Part shown: positions 1 through 8,041 of the stretch, piece after piece
Layout: every line of letters starts with the position of its first letter
Numbering within the stretch: position 1 is the stretch's first letter
Source of the DNA: Runella sp.
GTDB lineage: Bacteria > Bacteroidota > Bacteroidia > Cytophagales > Spirosomataceae
NCBI GenBank assembly: GCA_023254175.1
Contig: JALQYJ010000009.1
Span: forward strand, 49,957 to 113,956
Length of the DNA: 64,000 bases
Reading direction: 5' to 3'
Notes under the pieces: model-generated
The model's database searches: none
What the model was told of the DNA's origin: nothing
The model's input: only the letters and a program-made list of their open reading frames with translations
Program-made: the position numbers and the translations under genes

Positions 1-57
1 AAATCATCGAAACTCAACACCATTACTTATTGGTTATTCGCGGATGAACACTACATT

Positions 58-1002
58 TCAACTTATGTCTTCTACTTTCTCAATAAAATCGCGGTACTGA
101 AGCACAGGAATAAACTGCTGCTGAGTGCGATACTGAAGAACCATAAAAACAAGAAAGAGCGAAATCAAAAACGACTGAAGTACCACAATCAACAAGGCCG
201 AACTGAGCGTAGATGCCCACCCTGGTGAGGCGTCGTTCATCCACTTTAAGAATAATACACCACAAATTACCAGCAACGCCGCCAATGACATCCCAATTGA
301 GAAGATTAAAATACGAACTGCCGTTACATCAATCAGCACCGAAATAGTACTTAGTCCGTGCAATACTAGCGACACAAAGTTCATCTTACTTTCGCCCGCC
401 AGACGTTTTCCTCGTTCAGTAGGTACAGCTACGTACGGAATCCGTGACCTAATAATGCCACCAGGAAAATTGTTCCATATTTCGGAAACACGCACAAGGT
501 TTTGCAGACGTCGTTGCGGAATCAAAGAGAAGTTTCCAAACGTAATTACTTTCCCCGTTAACTGGCGGAAGATAAATTTGTAAATACCGTAGAAGAAACG
601 AAAATTGAAGCTTTCTTGCCGTTTGGTACGTTGGGCAAAAACGATGCGGTCGGGGGCTTTTTCCGAAGCATCTACCAGCGCATTAATATCTTTGGGAGCG
701 TCTTCGCCATCGGCATCCATCACAATCACTTTTTCGCACGACACCTCTTTAGCAATATAAGACAACCCAATCGCAATGGCTCGTTGATGGCCCAAATTAC
801 GGTAAAGGCGCACAATTTGCACCTGTTGCCCTCGAAACGCCGTCAAACGTTCTAGGTCTTGGCTAGAACAATCATCTACAATAACCAAAGACATAGTAGC
901 CAATAGTTCGGCCACTACGTCTTGATTAATGCGTTCGATAAGTAGGTTTAACGCCTCCCAATCGTTGTATTGCGGTATGAGTATGACGTATTTTGAAGTC
1001 AT
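58..1002 (-). CDS. Family 2 glycosyltransferase, polyprenyl-phosphate (DPMS/GtrB-like) type
   Basis: 314 residues. The GT-A fold is shown by DDCSS (43-47) and the metal-binding MDADGED (95-101). RGKRLAGESKM (about 198-207) resembles the conserved GESK segment of the DPMS/GtrB group. Two hydrophobic helices (about 230-252 and 265-289) close the protein, as in enzymes that load a sugar onto undecaprenyl phosphate or act on membrane-bound acceptors. It follows the epimerase gene by 32 bases on the same strand, so the two probably form one unit for surface polysaccharide or nucleotide-sugar modification. Bases 1-57 on the minus strand hold an ATG at 23 that opens MVLSFDD before the window ends. 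This could be the next gene of the unit but is too short to call. Sugar donor and acceptor are unknown. Confidence 0.85.
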   Translation of the reverse strand: MTSKYVILIPQYNDWEALNLLIERINQDVVAELLATMSLVIVDDCSSQDLERLTAFRGQQVQIVRLYRNLGHQRAIAIGLSYIAKEVSCEKVIVMDADGEDAPKDINALVDASEKAPDRIVFAQRTKRQESFNFRFFYGIYKFIFRQLTGKVITFGNFSLIPQRRLQNLVRVSEIWNNFPGGIIRSRIPYVAVPTERGKRLAGESKMNFVSLVLHGLSTISVLIDVTAVRILIFSIGMSLAALLVICGVLFLKWMNDASPGWASTLSSALLIVVLQSFLISLFLVFMVLQYRTQQQFIPVLQYRDFIEKVEDIS

Positions 1003-1034
1003 TGAATGTGTTATCAGTTTAACAGATAACAGTT

Positions 1035-2108
1035 CTACACAGTCATTGCCAAACGAGCGGCGATACCGTCGTGTATTTGACCAAGTGTTTGTTCAAGGTC
1101 ATACGTCCAGTTCCAATCTGGATAGTGATTCTTGAATTTGGTCAAGTCACTTACGTACCAAATATGGTCACCGATACGATTCGTTTCTGAATAATGATAC
1201 GTCAATTTTTTACCCGCAATTTTCTCACAAATTGCGATTGCTTCCAACATTGAGCAGTTGGCATGACGACCACCACCCGCGTTGTAAGCTTCTCCTGGAC
1301 GTGGGTTTTGGTAGAAATGCCAGAACATATTCACCAAGTCGTAGCTGTGGATGTTGTCACGGACTTGCTTTCCTTTGTAACCGAAGATGGTATAAGGGTT
1401 GCCCGTAATCGTACACTTCATCAAATAAGCCAAAAAGCCGTGCAACTGCGCACCTGAATGATTAGGCCCCGTCAAACATCCACCACGGAATACCCCCACT
1501 TTCATGCCAAAATAACGGCCGTACTCTTGGCACATAATATCTGCGGCTACTTTCGACACTCCAAAGATAGAGTGTTTGGTATGGTCTAAGCTATGGTGCT
1601 CGTCGATACCATTTTTGAAGTACGCATGGTCTTCTGAAATTTCCCAACGAGTTTCAAGTTCTACCAACGGCAAGTAGTTAGGGTTATCGCCATATACTTT
1701 GTTGGTTGAAGTAAAGATAAACACTGCTTCTGGGCAGTTTTGGCGGGTCATCTCAAGCATATTGAGTGTTCCGACAGCGTTTACTCCAAAGTCGGTAAAA
1801 GGCTCACGAGCCGCCCAGTCATGGCTTGGTTGAGCTGCTGCGTGAACAATTAATTTGATGTCGGTTCCATATTCTTTAAAAATAGGCTCCAACTGGCTCA
1901 CTTCACGAATATCTGCACTGTAGTGCTTATAGTTAGGATGGGCATCTTGCAAACGATTACGATTCCATTCCGTGTTACCATCTTGCCCAAAGAAATATTG
2001 ACGTAAGTTATTATCTACCCCAATGACGAGGTCAAATTTATCAGCAAAAAAAGCGACTGACTCGCTTCCAATCAATCCAGCCGAACCAGTGACAAGTGCA
2101 ATGTTCAT
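1035..2108 (-). CDS. NAD-dependent epimerase/dehydratase, CDP-paratose 2-epimerase-like
   Basis: 357 residues from the ATG at 2108. An upstream in-frame start at 2186 would add 26 residues ahead of the Rossmann fold and is rejected. [10 protein letters not shown] (about 7-16) is the nucleotide-binding glycine motif of extended short-chain dehydrogenases. The segment [16 protein letters not shown] and the FRGGCLTGP block suggest the branch often labelled CDP-paratose 2-epimerase, though substrate calls there are weak. The usual catalytic YxxxK appears here as FGVSK, with Phe in place of Tyr. That may be normal for this branch, which I recall but cannot check. Lys is kept. It is upstream of the glycosyltransferase in the same unit, so a role in making an unusual sugar for surface glycans is likely. 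Confidence 0.8.
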   Translation of the reverse strand: MNIALVTGSAGLIGSESVAFFADKFDLVIGVDNNLRQYFFGQDGNTEWNRNRLQDAHPNYKHYSADIREVSQLEPIFKEYGTDIKLIVHAAAQPSHDWAAREPFTDFGVNAVGTLNMLEMTRQNCPEAVFIFTSTNKVYGDNPNYLPLVELETRWEISEDHAYFKNGIDEHHSLDHTKHSIFGVSKVAADIMCQEYGRYFGMKVGVFRGGCLTGPNHSGAQLHGFLAYLMKCTITGNPYTIFGYKGKQVRDNIHSYDLVNMFWHFYQNPRPGEAYNAGGGRHANCSMLEAIAICEKIAGKKLTYHYSETNRIGDHIWYVSDLTKFKNHYPDWNWTYDLEQTLGQIHDGIAARLAMTV

Positions 2109-2222
2109 ATCAAGAATCGTCTTTTGAAGTGTTGTGTATATCGGAAAATTTCTATTTTTCTCTTTCAAAGATGTAAAATAAGCCAAAAAAGTTCAATTTG
2201 CCTAATCCGTAAAATAAGTCAA

Positions 2223-3257
2223 CTAGTCCGCTTTATCCAGTTTAAAACTAAAGGTTGTTCCTTTCTCTACTTTGCTAGCCACCGAAATCTTGGAGCCGTG
2301 TGCACTCAGGATATGCTTTACAATAGCCAAGCCCAAACCAGTCCCTCCTTTTTCCCGCGAACGGCTTTTGTCTACCCGATAGAAACGCTCAAACAGACGT
2401 GGTAAGTGTCCCGACGGAATCCCTGGCCCATCATCACGTACTGATACCACAAAGTGCTTTCTTTCTTCTTCAAAATGGATGATTACCTTTCCGTTGTCAT
2501 TGCCGTATTTGACCGCATTTTCAATGAGGTTGGTCATTACCTGAGTGATACGATACGCATCTGCTTTTACCCACACGTGTTCCAGTGAGTCAGGTTTAAT
2601 TTTGAGGACAGTTTGTCGTTGATTGGCTTTATGTTCCAATTGTTCGCACACCTCTAGGGTCAATAATCGTAAATCAACTCGTTCTTTATGCATCCGAATT
2701 TCTCCCGTTTCCATTTGCGAGAGTGCCACCAAGTCCTTGACGAGAGCATCGAGTCCATCCAAACTTTTGGCCGCCTTTTGTAGAAACTTATCTCTCACTT
2801 TTACATCGTCCATGGCCCCATCCAAAAGTGTGTGAATAAATCCTTGGGCTGCAAAAATGGGGGTTTTCAACTCGTGCGATACGTCAGCTAGAAACTCCCT
2901 TCTGAAAATTTCCAGCTTTTTTAGCTCGTCGATTTCCTGCTGTTTGCGGGCTACATACACAAAAATCTCTTGGTTGAGTTTTTTCAGCGGATTGGCATTG
3001 CTAATAATGGCCTTACGAGGAAAGCTAAAATCTTTGAGTTTGAGCCGCTGAATAGTTTGGTGCATTTTGGTTACTTCCCTATAAACCAAAATCTCTATAG
3101 CATACATGACCAGAAAAAAAGCAGCCGAAAAACTGGACAACCCAGCCACAAAAAGCATACTTTGGTTAGTGCCGCTAACAAACGAAAGAAACGTGACAGT
3201 GATGGCCGAAATAACGAGTGCGAGCAGAAAAGCTATAATCCGAGGAGTAAATCGCAT
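2223..3257 (-). CDS. Membrane sensor histidine kinase, PhoR/ResE type
   Basis: 344 residues. Two N-terminal membrane helices (about 9-27 and 33-58) with almost no periplasmic loop are followed by a short linker and HisKA with the phospho-acceptor H128 in FLADVSHELKTP. The HATPase_c domain shows NLIENAVKYG (N box), DDGPGIP (G1) and GGTGLGLAIVKH (G2), so the kinase looks intact. The tiny sensor loop suggests it senses the membrane or a partner protein rather than a soluble ligand. No response regulator is adjacent, so it is an orphan in this window. It is divergent from rpmG, and a -7-like element lies at 3280-3287. Family assignment is firm; signal and partner are unknown. Confidence 0.9.
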   Translation of the reverse strand: MRFTPRIIAFLLALVISAITVTFLSFVSGTNQSMLFVAGLSSFSAAFFLVMYAIEILVYREVTKMHQTIQRLKLKDFSFPRKAIISNANPLKKLNQEIFVYVARKQQEIDELKKLEIFRREFLADVSHELKTPIFAAQGFIHTLLDGAMDDVKVRDKFLQKAAKSLDGLDALVKDLVALSQMETGEIRMHKERVDLRLLTLEVCEQLEHKANQRQTVLKIKPDSLEHVWVKADAYRITQVMTNLIENAVKYGNDNGKVIIHFEEERKHFVVSVRDDGPGIPSGHLPRLFERFYRVDKSRSREKGGTGLGLAIVKHILSAHGSKISVASKVEKGTTFSFKLDKAD

Positions 3258-3279
3258 GACGTAAAAGATGTCTGTACGG

Positions 3280-3287
3280 CAAAGTTA
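3280..3287 (-). promoter_or_regulatory. Candidate -7 element for the histidine kinase gene
   Basis: On the minus strand this reads TAACTTTG, matching the Bacteroidota -7 consensus TAnnTTTG, with about 22 bases to the kinase start codon. No clear -33 TTTG is present at the expected distance, so this is a half-match only. Confidence 0.35.
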
Positions 3288-3321
3288 AGCAAATATTTTT
3301 CCTGAAATTTTAAGAAAATAT

Positions 3322-3352
3322 TTTGTCTTATACTTGACTATCTATAACTTTG
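3322..3352 (+). promoter_or_regulatory. Bacteroidota housekeeping promoter of rpmG-DUF4295(-ftsY)
   Basis: TTTG at 3322-3325, exactly 19 bases, then TAACTTTG at 3345-3352. This is a full match to the sigma-ABfr consensus TTTG-N19-TAnnTTTG. The predicted transcription start near 3359 leaves about 20 bases before the rpmG ATG at 3380. It is one of the best promoter matches in the window and supports the Bacteroidota assignment. Confidence 0.8.
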
Positions 3353-3379
3353 CACTCCGTTTTGAAATTTTGAAAAGCA

Positions 3380-3562
3380 ATGGCAAAGAAAGGTAACAGA
3401 ATACAAGTAATTTTGGAATGTACGGTTCAAAAGGAATCAGGCGTTCCTGGCATGTCGCGTTACATCACGACAAAGAACCGTAAAAACACACCTGCCCGTA
3501 TGGAAATGAAGAAATACAATCCATACTTGAAGAAAGTAACGGTTCACAAAGAAATCAAATAA
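3380..3562 (+). CDS. rpmG: 50S ribosomal protein L33 (zinc-free form)
   Basis: 60 residues starting [15 protein letters not shown] and containing [19 protein letters not shown], the L33 signature. L33 sits near the exit site of the large ribosomal subunit. Only one cysteine (C14) remains where zinc-binding L33 has two CxxC pairs, so this is the C-minus form that needs no zinc. It heads the rpmG-DUF4295-ftsY set typical of Bacteroidota. The L28 gene rpmB, often just upstream in relatives, is not here. Confidence 0.97.
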   Translation: MAKKGNRIQVILECTVQKESGVPGMSRYITTKNRKNTPARMEMKKYNPYLKKVTVHKEIK

Positions 3563-3648
3563 TTGGTTATTTGTTAATCATTAACTAGTTAATTCGTACT
3601 GTTAAACGATTGACCATCAACCTTTAACAATCTTAACTGATACTTACA

Positions 3649-3801
3649 ATGGCAAAGAAAGTAGTTGCAACCCTGAAAAAAGAAGGTGGTAAAACTTACG
3701 CTAAAGTGATTCAAGCAGTAAAGTCTCCAAAGACTGGTGCTTACACTTTCAAGGAAGTTATCGTTCCTACTGATGAGGTACAGGCCGCGTTGAAAAACTA
3801 A
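3649..3801 (+). CDS. DUF4295 small conserved protein
   Basis: 50 residues, MAKKVVATLKKEGGKTYAKV at the N-terminus, strongly basic, 86 bases after rpmG. I recall a DUF4295 protein of this size between L33 and FtsY in Bacteroidota genomes. The basic, ribosomal-protein-like composition and constant linkage suggest a ribosome-associated role, but the function is not known. It ends 34 bases before an intrinsic terminator, so rpmG and this gene form a short unit, with ftsY depending on read-through or its own promoter. Confidence 0.88.
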   Translation: MAKKVVATLKKEGGKTYAKVIQAVKSPKTGAYTFKEVIVPTDEVQAALKN

Positions 3802-3835
3802 TTCGCAGTCTCTGTTACCACAATGATATTATAAG

Positions 3836-3860
3836 AAAGTCCCCACAAGGGACTTTTTTT
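3836..3860 (+). terminator. Rho-independent terminator after DUF4295
   Basis: Stem AAAGTCCC (3836-3843) pairs perfectly with GGGACTTT (3849-3856) around a CACAA loop, followed by more T residues to 3860. It separates the small ribosomal unit from ftsY. Confidence 0.85.
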
Positions 3861-3950
3861 GTTGTACATTTGTTTCAGTGTAATATCAGCATAAATTTGC
3901 TGTCAACTGTAAACTGTAAATGGCCGCCACTGTGGCCCCGCTACTATAAC

Positions 3951-4907
3951 ATGGGTTTATTTGATTTTTTCTCGAAAGAAAAAAAAGAGTCACTCGATAA
4001 AGGACTCGAAAAATCAAAAGAAAGCTTCTTTGGGAAATTGAGCCGCGCAATCGTCGGAAAATCAACCGTCGATGAAGAAGTCTTAGATGAGTTAGAAGAG
4101 ATTTTAATTAGCTCAGACGTGGGTGTAGGAACCACCGTCAAAATCATCGAGCGTATCGAAGCACGGGTATCAAAAGATAAATATACTAGTACCAGTGAAC
4201 TCGATAATATCCTTCGTGACGAAATTGCAGCGCTGCTTACTGAGAACCAATCACTTGATATTAAAGACAGCTTCGAAACCGAAAACCTGCCAAAACCATA
4301 CGTAATTATGGTAGTGGGCGTCAACGGAGCTGGCAAAACAACTACGATTGGTAAACTAGCCCATCAGTTTAATAAACGTGGCAAAAAAGTAGTATTAGGC
4401 GCTGGAGATACGTTTCGTGCAGCAGCCGTGGACCAGCTCAAAACCTGGGGACAACGCGCAGGGGTACCCGTTATCGAACATGGTATGAACACCGACCCTG
4501 CCGCCGTAGCACACGATGCTGTCAAAAAAGGAGTGGAAATGGGGGCCGACATAGTGATTGTGGATACTGCTGGACGCTTACACACCAAAGTCAATTTGAT
4601 GAACGAGCTAACCAAAATCAAGCGCGTGATGCAAAAAGTATTACCTGAAGCTCCCCACGAAGTTTTACTTGTACTCGACGGAAGTACAGGCCAAAATGCC
4701 GTCATTCAGGCCAAGGAATTTACCAAAGCCACCGAAGTAACAGCACTCGCTATTACAAAACTCGACGGTACTGCTAAAGGAGGTGTTGTGATTGGCATTT
4801 CAGACGAATTCAAAATCCCTGTCAAATACATTGGAGTAGGCGAACGCATGGACGACTTGCAAGTGTTTGACCGTGCCCAGTTTGTTGATTCTTTATTTAA
4901 AAAATAA
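3951..4907 (+). CDS. ftsY: Signal recognition particle receptor FtsY
   Basis: 318 residues from the ATG at 3951 ([14 protein letters not shown]). An in-frame start at 3870 would add 27 residues encoded upstream of the natural amphipathic N-terminus and is rejected. FtsY is the GTPase that docks SRP-ribosome complexes at the inner membrane. The N domain leads into the G domain with P-loop [18 protein letters not shown] (G3) and [10 protein letters not shown] (G4 and following). The acidic A domain seen in E. coli is almost absent, leaving a short membrane-targeting helix, common in this phylum. It faces rpsG convergently across a shared hairpin. Confidence 0.97.
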   Translation: MGLFDFFSKEKKESLDKGLEKSKESFFGKLSRAIVGKSTVDEEVLDELEEILISSDVGVGTTVKIIERIEARVSKDKYTSTSELDNILRDEIAALLTENQSLDIKDSFETENLPKPYVIMVVGVNGAGKTTTIGKLAHQFNKRGKKVVLGAGDTFRAAAVDQLKTWGQRAGVPVIEHGMNTDPAAVAHDAVKKGVEMGADIVIVDTAGRLHTKVNLMNELTKIKRVMQKVLPEAPHEVLLVLDGSTGQNAVIQAKEFTKATEVTALAITKLDGTAKGGVVIGISDEFKIPVKYIGVGERMDDLQVFDRAQFVDSLFKK

Positions 4908-4931
4908 CCGCCCAAAAGCACGAATAAAAAG

Positions 4932-4960
4932 AAAGCCGACCCTCAAGAGGAGTCGGCTTT
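4932..4960. terminator. Bidirectional terminator between ftsY and rpsG
   Basis: AAAGCCGAC (4932-4940) pairs with GTCGGCTTT (4952-4960), and CCTC pairs with GAGG inside, with one bulged A. A-rich sequence lies on the left and T-rich on the right, so it can serve both convergent genes. Confidence 0.85.
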
Positions 4961-4992
4961 TATATTTTGCCCGATTAGGCGCTCCATTTAAA

Positions 4993-5460
4993 TTAGAAAC
5001 GGAAGTGCGAGAACGCCTTGTTGGCTTCAGCCATACGGTGCGTATCGTCTTTCTTCTTCACAGAAGCACCTTCACCTTTTGATGCCGCAACGATTTCAGC
5101 CGCCAAACGGTCGCGCATGGTTTTTTCACCGCGCAAACGAGCATACTTAATCATCCACTTCATACCCAAAGCAACTTTACGGTCTGGACGAACTTCGGTT
5201 GGAACTTGGAAGTTGGCACCACCTACACGGCGGCTTTTTACCTCTACCGCAGGCATTACGTTGTTCAACGCACGACGCCATACTTCAAGGCCACTTTCGT
5301 TAAGACGTTTTTCGGCAATTTCCAACGCACCGTAGAAAATTTCGTACGCTGTACTTTTTTTACCTTCCAACATCAAGTTGTTCACAAACTTGGTTACCAT
5401 TACGTCCCTGTACTTAGGGTCTGGCAAGAGGTATCTTTTTTTAGGTTTTGCTTTTCTCAT
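4993..5460 (-). CDS. rpsG: 30S ribosomal protein S7
   Basis: 155 residues. The N-terminus [19 protein letters not shown] and the block [19 protein letters not shown] are diagnostic of S7, which nucleates the 30S head by binding the 3' domain of 16S rRNA. It lies 129 bases after rpsL in the usual order. Normally fusA and the S10 cluster follow, but here the unit stops: ftsY faces it across a terminator. Length is normal. Confidence 0.98.
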   Translation of the reverse strand: MRKAKPKKRYLLPDPKYRDVMVTKFVNNLMLEGKKSTAYEIFYGALEIAEKRLNESGLEVWRRALNNVMPAVEVKSRRVGGANFQVPTEVRPDRKVALGMKWMIKYARLRGEKTMRDRLAAEIVAASKGEGASVKKKDDTHRMAEANKAFSHFRF

Positions 5461-5589
5461 TGTACTGAGTTGTTAATCAATGTAGGTTTCGTTTTTCAAC
5501 TGATTCATCCCGAACTACCTTCAGGATTACTACCCTTTTATGCTATAATGTACTATGCAAACAAAAGGACGAACGCTAACGCGTTTTAA

Positions 5590-6018
5590 TTACTTCTTCT
5601 TACCTGGTGCTGGTTTTCCACCCTTTCCTACTGGAGCTGCTTGTCCTGGTTTCGGACGTTTAGCACCATAAAGTGAGCGGCTTTGTTTACGACCGTTTAC
5701 ACCTGCGGTATCAAGCGCACCACGAACGATGTGGTAACGTACCCCTGGCAAGTCTTTTACACGACCACCACGCACCAATACGATTGAGTGCTCTTGGAGG
5801 TTGTGTCCTTCGCCTGGGATATAAGCGTTGACTTCCTTCATGTTTGACAAACGTACACGCGCAACTTTGCGCAAAGCCGAGTTTGGCTTCTTCGGGGTCG
5901 TAGTGTATACACGCGTACATACACCGCGACGTTGTGGGCAAGAATCTAAGGCTGGTGACTTAGATTTCCACGTCATTTGTTCGCGTCCTTTGCGTACTAA
6001 CTGTGAAATAGTTGGCAT
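5590..6018 (-). CDS. rpsL: 30S ribosomal protein S12
   Basis: 142 residues. [10 protein letters not shown] and [13 protein letters not shown] are intact, so the two lysines whose changes give streptomycin resistance in other bacteria are both present, and the residue next to the second is the conserved Asp. The C-terminal tail is extended with Gly, Pro and Lys, ending [10 protein letters not shown]12 sits in the decoding centre of the 30S subunit. It is first in the rpsL-rpsG unit, with a good promoter at 6069-6100 about 50 bases upstream. Confidence 0.98.
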   Translation of the reverse strand: MPTISQLVRKGREQMTWKSKSPALDSCPQRRGVCTRVYTTTPKKPNSALRKVARVRLSNMKEVNAYIPGEGHNLQEHSIVLVRGGRVKDLPGVRYHIVRGALDTAGVNGRKQSRSLYGAKRPKPGQAAPVGKGGKPAPGKKK

Positions 6019-6068
6019 TTTATACTGTTTTTTTCAAAAATGGTTATACCACCCCAAAAATGGGAGTG

Positions 6069-6100
6069 CAAAAATAGAAGATTATCTTCTGATCACCAAG
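6069..6100 (-). promoter_or_regulatory. Promoter of rpsL-rpsG
   Basis: On the minus strand, TTG at 6099-6097, 20 bases, then TATTTTTG at 6076-6069, matching TTTG-N19/20-TAnnTTTG with one mismatch in the upstream box. The predicted start near 6062 gives a leader of about 45 bases before rpsL. Confidence 0.65.
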
Positions 6101-6140
6101 AATATACGCTAAGTTTTTTTAGTAAGTATTCTGGCCATCC

Positions 6141-6518
6141 CTACTTTATTCCTTCTTTGGCTAAATCTGCGTAGCCACCACCCTGTAAATTGTAAATTAG
6201 TTTAAAACCCGACTCCTTTAGAATTTGTGATGCCTTCGTGCTACGCCCTCCTACTGCACAATAGACAAAAACGGGTTTGTTTTTGTCTAGTTTTTGTACT
6301 TGCTCCTTGAATGCGGGGTCGTTGTAATTAATACATTTCGACGACGCTATTTTACCTGCATTCCACTCATTAGGAGTACGTACATCCAACAATTGAGCAT
6401 TGGGAGTGGTTTTTAGCTTTTGAATAAAATCTTTAGGAGCTAAATTTTCTTGCGCCTGCGACGACGTGCTTCCACAAAAAGCAATAACCAATGTAAAGGC
6501 AGTAATTAGAATTTTCAT
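6141..6518 (-). CDS. Exported rhodanese-like sulfurtransferase
   Basis: 125 residues: signal peptide (about 1-22, ending SSQAQ), then one rhodanese domain. DVRTPNEWNAGKI is the CH2A motif, and VYCAVGGRSTKA holds the catalytic cysteine followed by the active-site loop. A sulfane sulfur acceptor in the periplasm is expected. It begins 12 bases after the TauE/SafE-type permease gene on the same strand. This pairing is common for sulfite or thiosulfate handling, so persulfide or sulfite homeostasis is the likely joint role. Confidence 0.88.
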   Translation of the reverse strand: MKILITAFTLVIAFCGSTSSQAQENLAPKDFIQKLKTTPNAQLLDVRTPNEWNAGKIASSKCINYNDPAFKEQVQKLDKNKPVFVYCAVGGRSTKASQILKESGFKLIYNLQGGGYADLAKEGIK

Positions 6519-6530
6519 GTTTGAAAATAG

Positions 6531-7335
6531 TTATGATAACAATAATTCTTTGACTAAAATGTAAAAGCCCATCACAAGTACAAAATAACCAAAAATAGGC
6601 TTTAATTTATCCCCACTGATTTTGCGAGCAAGCGAACTCCCAATGAGAATACCAATGACGGCAATGGTAGAAAAGTGAACAAGAAAAGGCCAATTGATGA
6701 GCGAATGCAGCTCATAGTCACGCCAAAAGCCTGTAAGTGAGTTGGTTGCAATAATAACCAACGACGTTCCTACGGCCTGTTGCATCGGAAGTCGTGCCAT
6801 CAAAACCAGTGCTGGAATGATTAAAAACTCTCCTCCTGCCCCCAAAAGCCCCGTAATTGCCCCTACCATAAGCCCTTTTACAAATAAGCTAAACCAATGC
6901 CTATATCCTTCTGAGGTAGAGGTATCAGGAGATGTGTCTGCTTGACTTCGAATCATTGAGGTGGATGAGGCAACCATCAATACTGCAAAAAGAACCAATA
7001 AAAAGCTCGAACGGCCCAAAGTGAAAGTACCAAATGAGAGAATCGAGTCAGGGACTAGGGGAAGCAAAAAAGTACGGATCAAAAAAACGCTTAGTACCGA
7101 CGGAATGCCAAACACAATGGTCATAGGCCAATGAATATGACCTGCGCCTGCCCGTACCGTAGCGCCGACTAAACTTGTCAGCCCTACGACAAAGAGTGAA
7201 TACGTAGTGGCAATAAGCGGCTCGATACCAAACAAATACACCAAAACAGGAACCGTAAGAATCCCCCCCCCCACTACCGACAAGCCCCAAACAAAGCCCC
7301 ATTAAAAGTGCCCCAACGTAGCCAACTATTTCCAT
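6531..7335 (-). pseudogene. TauE/SafE-family sulfite exporter gene with a +1 frameshift in a G10 tract
   Basis: Two overlapping frames together make one normal permease. The first frame starts at the ATG at 7335 (MEIVGYVGALLMGLCLGLVG) and the second continues ILTVPVLVYLFGIEPL to the stop at 6531. They join at ten G residues (minus strand; C at 7263-7272); nine would restore SGGG-ILTVP in a single frame of about 267 residues. The protein has about eight membrane helices, with GAGGEFLIIPAL in the second half-repeat of TauE/SafE permeases. It is co-directional with the rhodanese gene 12 bases downstream. A sequencing miscount, a real mutation or reversible slippage are all possible. Confidence 0.8.
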
Positions 7336-7383
7336 AAAAGAAGCACAGCCAATGTAAATGTGCAATGCCTGTGCTTTACAAAC

Positions 7384-8037
7384 TTACAGCAACTTTTCTT
7401 CTAATGCCAATTTTACAAGCTCGGCAGCATTGTGTACCTGTAGGCGTCGCATCATATTGGCGCGGTGATTGTCAACCGTACGCACACTTAGGTCAAGTCG
7501 GTCGGCAATTTGACGACTACTCATTCCTTCTACCAATAAGCGTAATACTTCTTTTTCTTTCTTGGAAAGCAATGTTTTTCTTGACTCTGCAACTCTTTCT
7601 ACTTTCTGTACTTGCGACAAATATCCATTGACAATCACGGCAGCCACCGCTGGATTAAAGTATTTTTCACCGTCTTTGACCGTGTGTAATGCCGATAAAA
7701 TCTCTTCTCGGGTAGCGTCCTTAAGTAAGTAACCGTAGGCTCCCGCTTCTACGGATTTTAGAATGTAGGCATCGTCGTTGTGCATTGATAAAATCACGGG
7801 GCGGATTGAGTTATTTTGCTTTACTACCTTACCCACCAATTCGATTCCAGACATGCCTGGCATTGAGATATCTATGAGCATGATTTGAGGCTTCAAATAG
7901 GCGATTTTTTCGAGAGCTTCTTCTCCATTTGAGGCTTCGCCAATTACCTCAATTTCGTCCGTACTTTCCAAAATTGACCGCAGGCCGTTTCGAACAATGG
8001 TGTGGTCATCTACGAGTACTACTTGAATTTTTTTCAT
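7384..8037 (-). CDS. NarL/FixJ-family response regulator
   Basis: 217 residues. The receiver domain has the acidic pair D10-D11, phospho-acceptor D56 in MLIDISMPG and K106 in YLLKD. The C-terminal LuxR-type helix-turn-helix shows LSKKEKEVLRLLVEG and SVRTVDNHRANMMRRL. It begins 4 bases after the NarX-type kinase gene, so the two are a cognate pair and are co-translated. Target genes cannot be seen; the sulfur permease unit lies just downstream on the same strand. Confidence 0.94.
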   Translation of the reverse strand: MKKIQVVLVDDHTIVRNGLRSILESTDEIEVIGEASNGEEALEKIAYLKPQIMLIDISMPGMSGIELVGKVVKQNNSIRPVILSMHNDDAYILKSVEAGAYGYLLKDATREEILSALHTVKDGEKYFNPAVAAVIVNGYLSQVQKVERVAESRKTLLSKKEKEVLRLLVEGMSSRQIADRLDLSVRTVDNHRANMMRRLQVHNAAELVKLALEEKLL

Positions 8038-8041
8038 GTTG

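Noticed and set aside
1..23. Start of a next gene (MVLSFDD) on the minus strand
   Set aside because: Only seven codons are visible, so no call is made.
3870..3950. Extended FtsY start
   Set aside because: The stretch precedes the natural MGLFDFF start and lies just after the terminator region.
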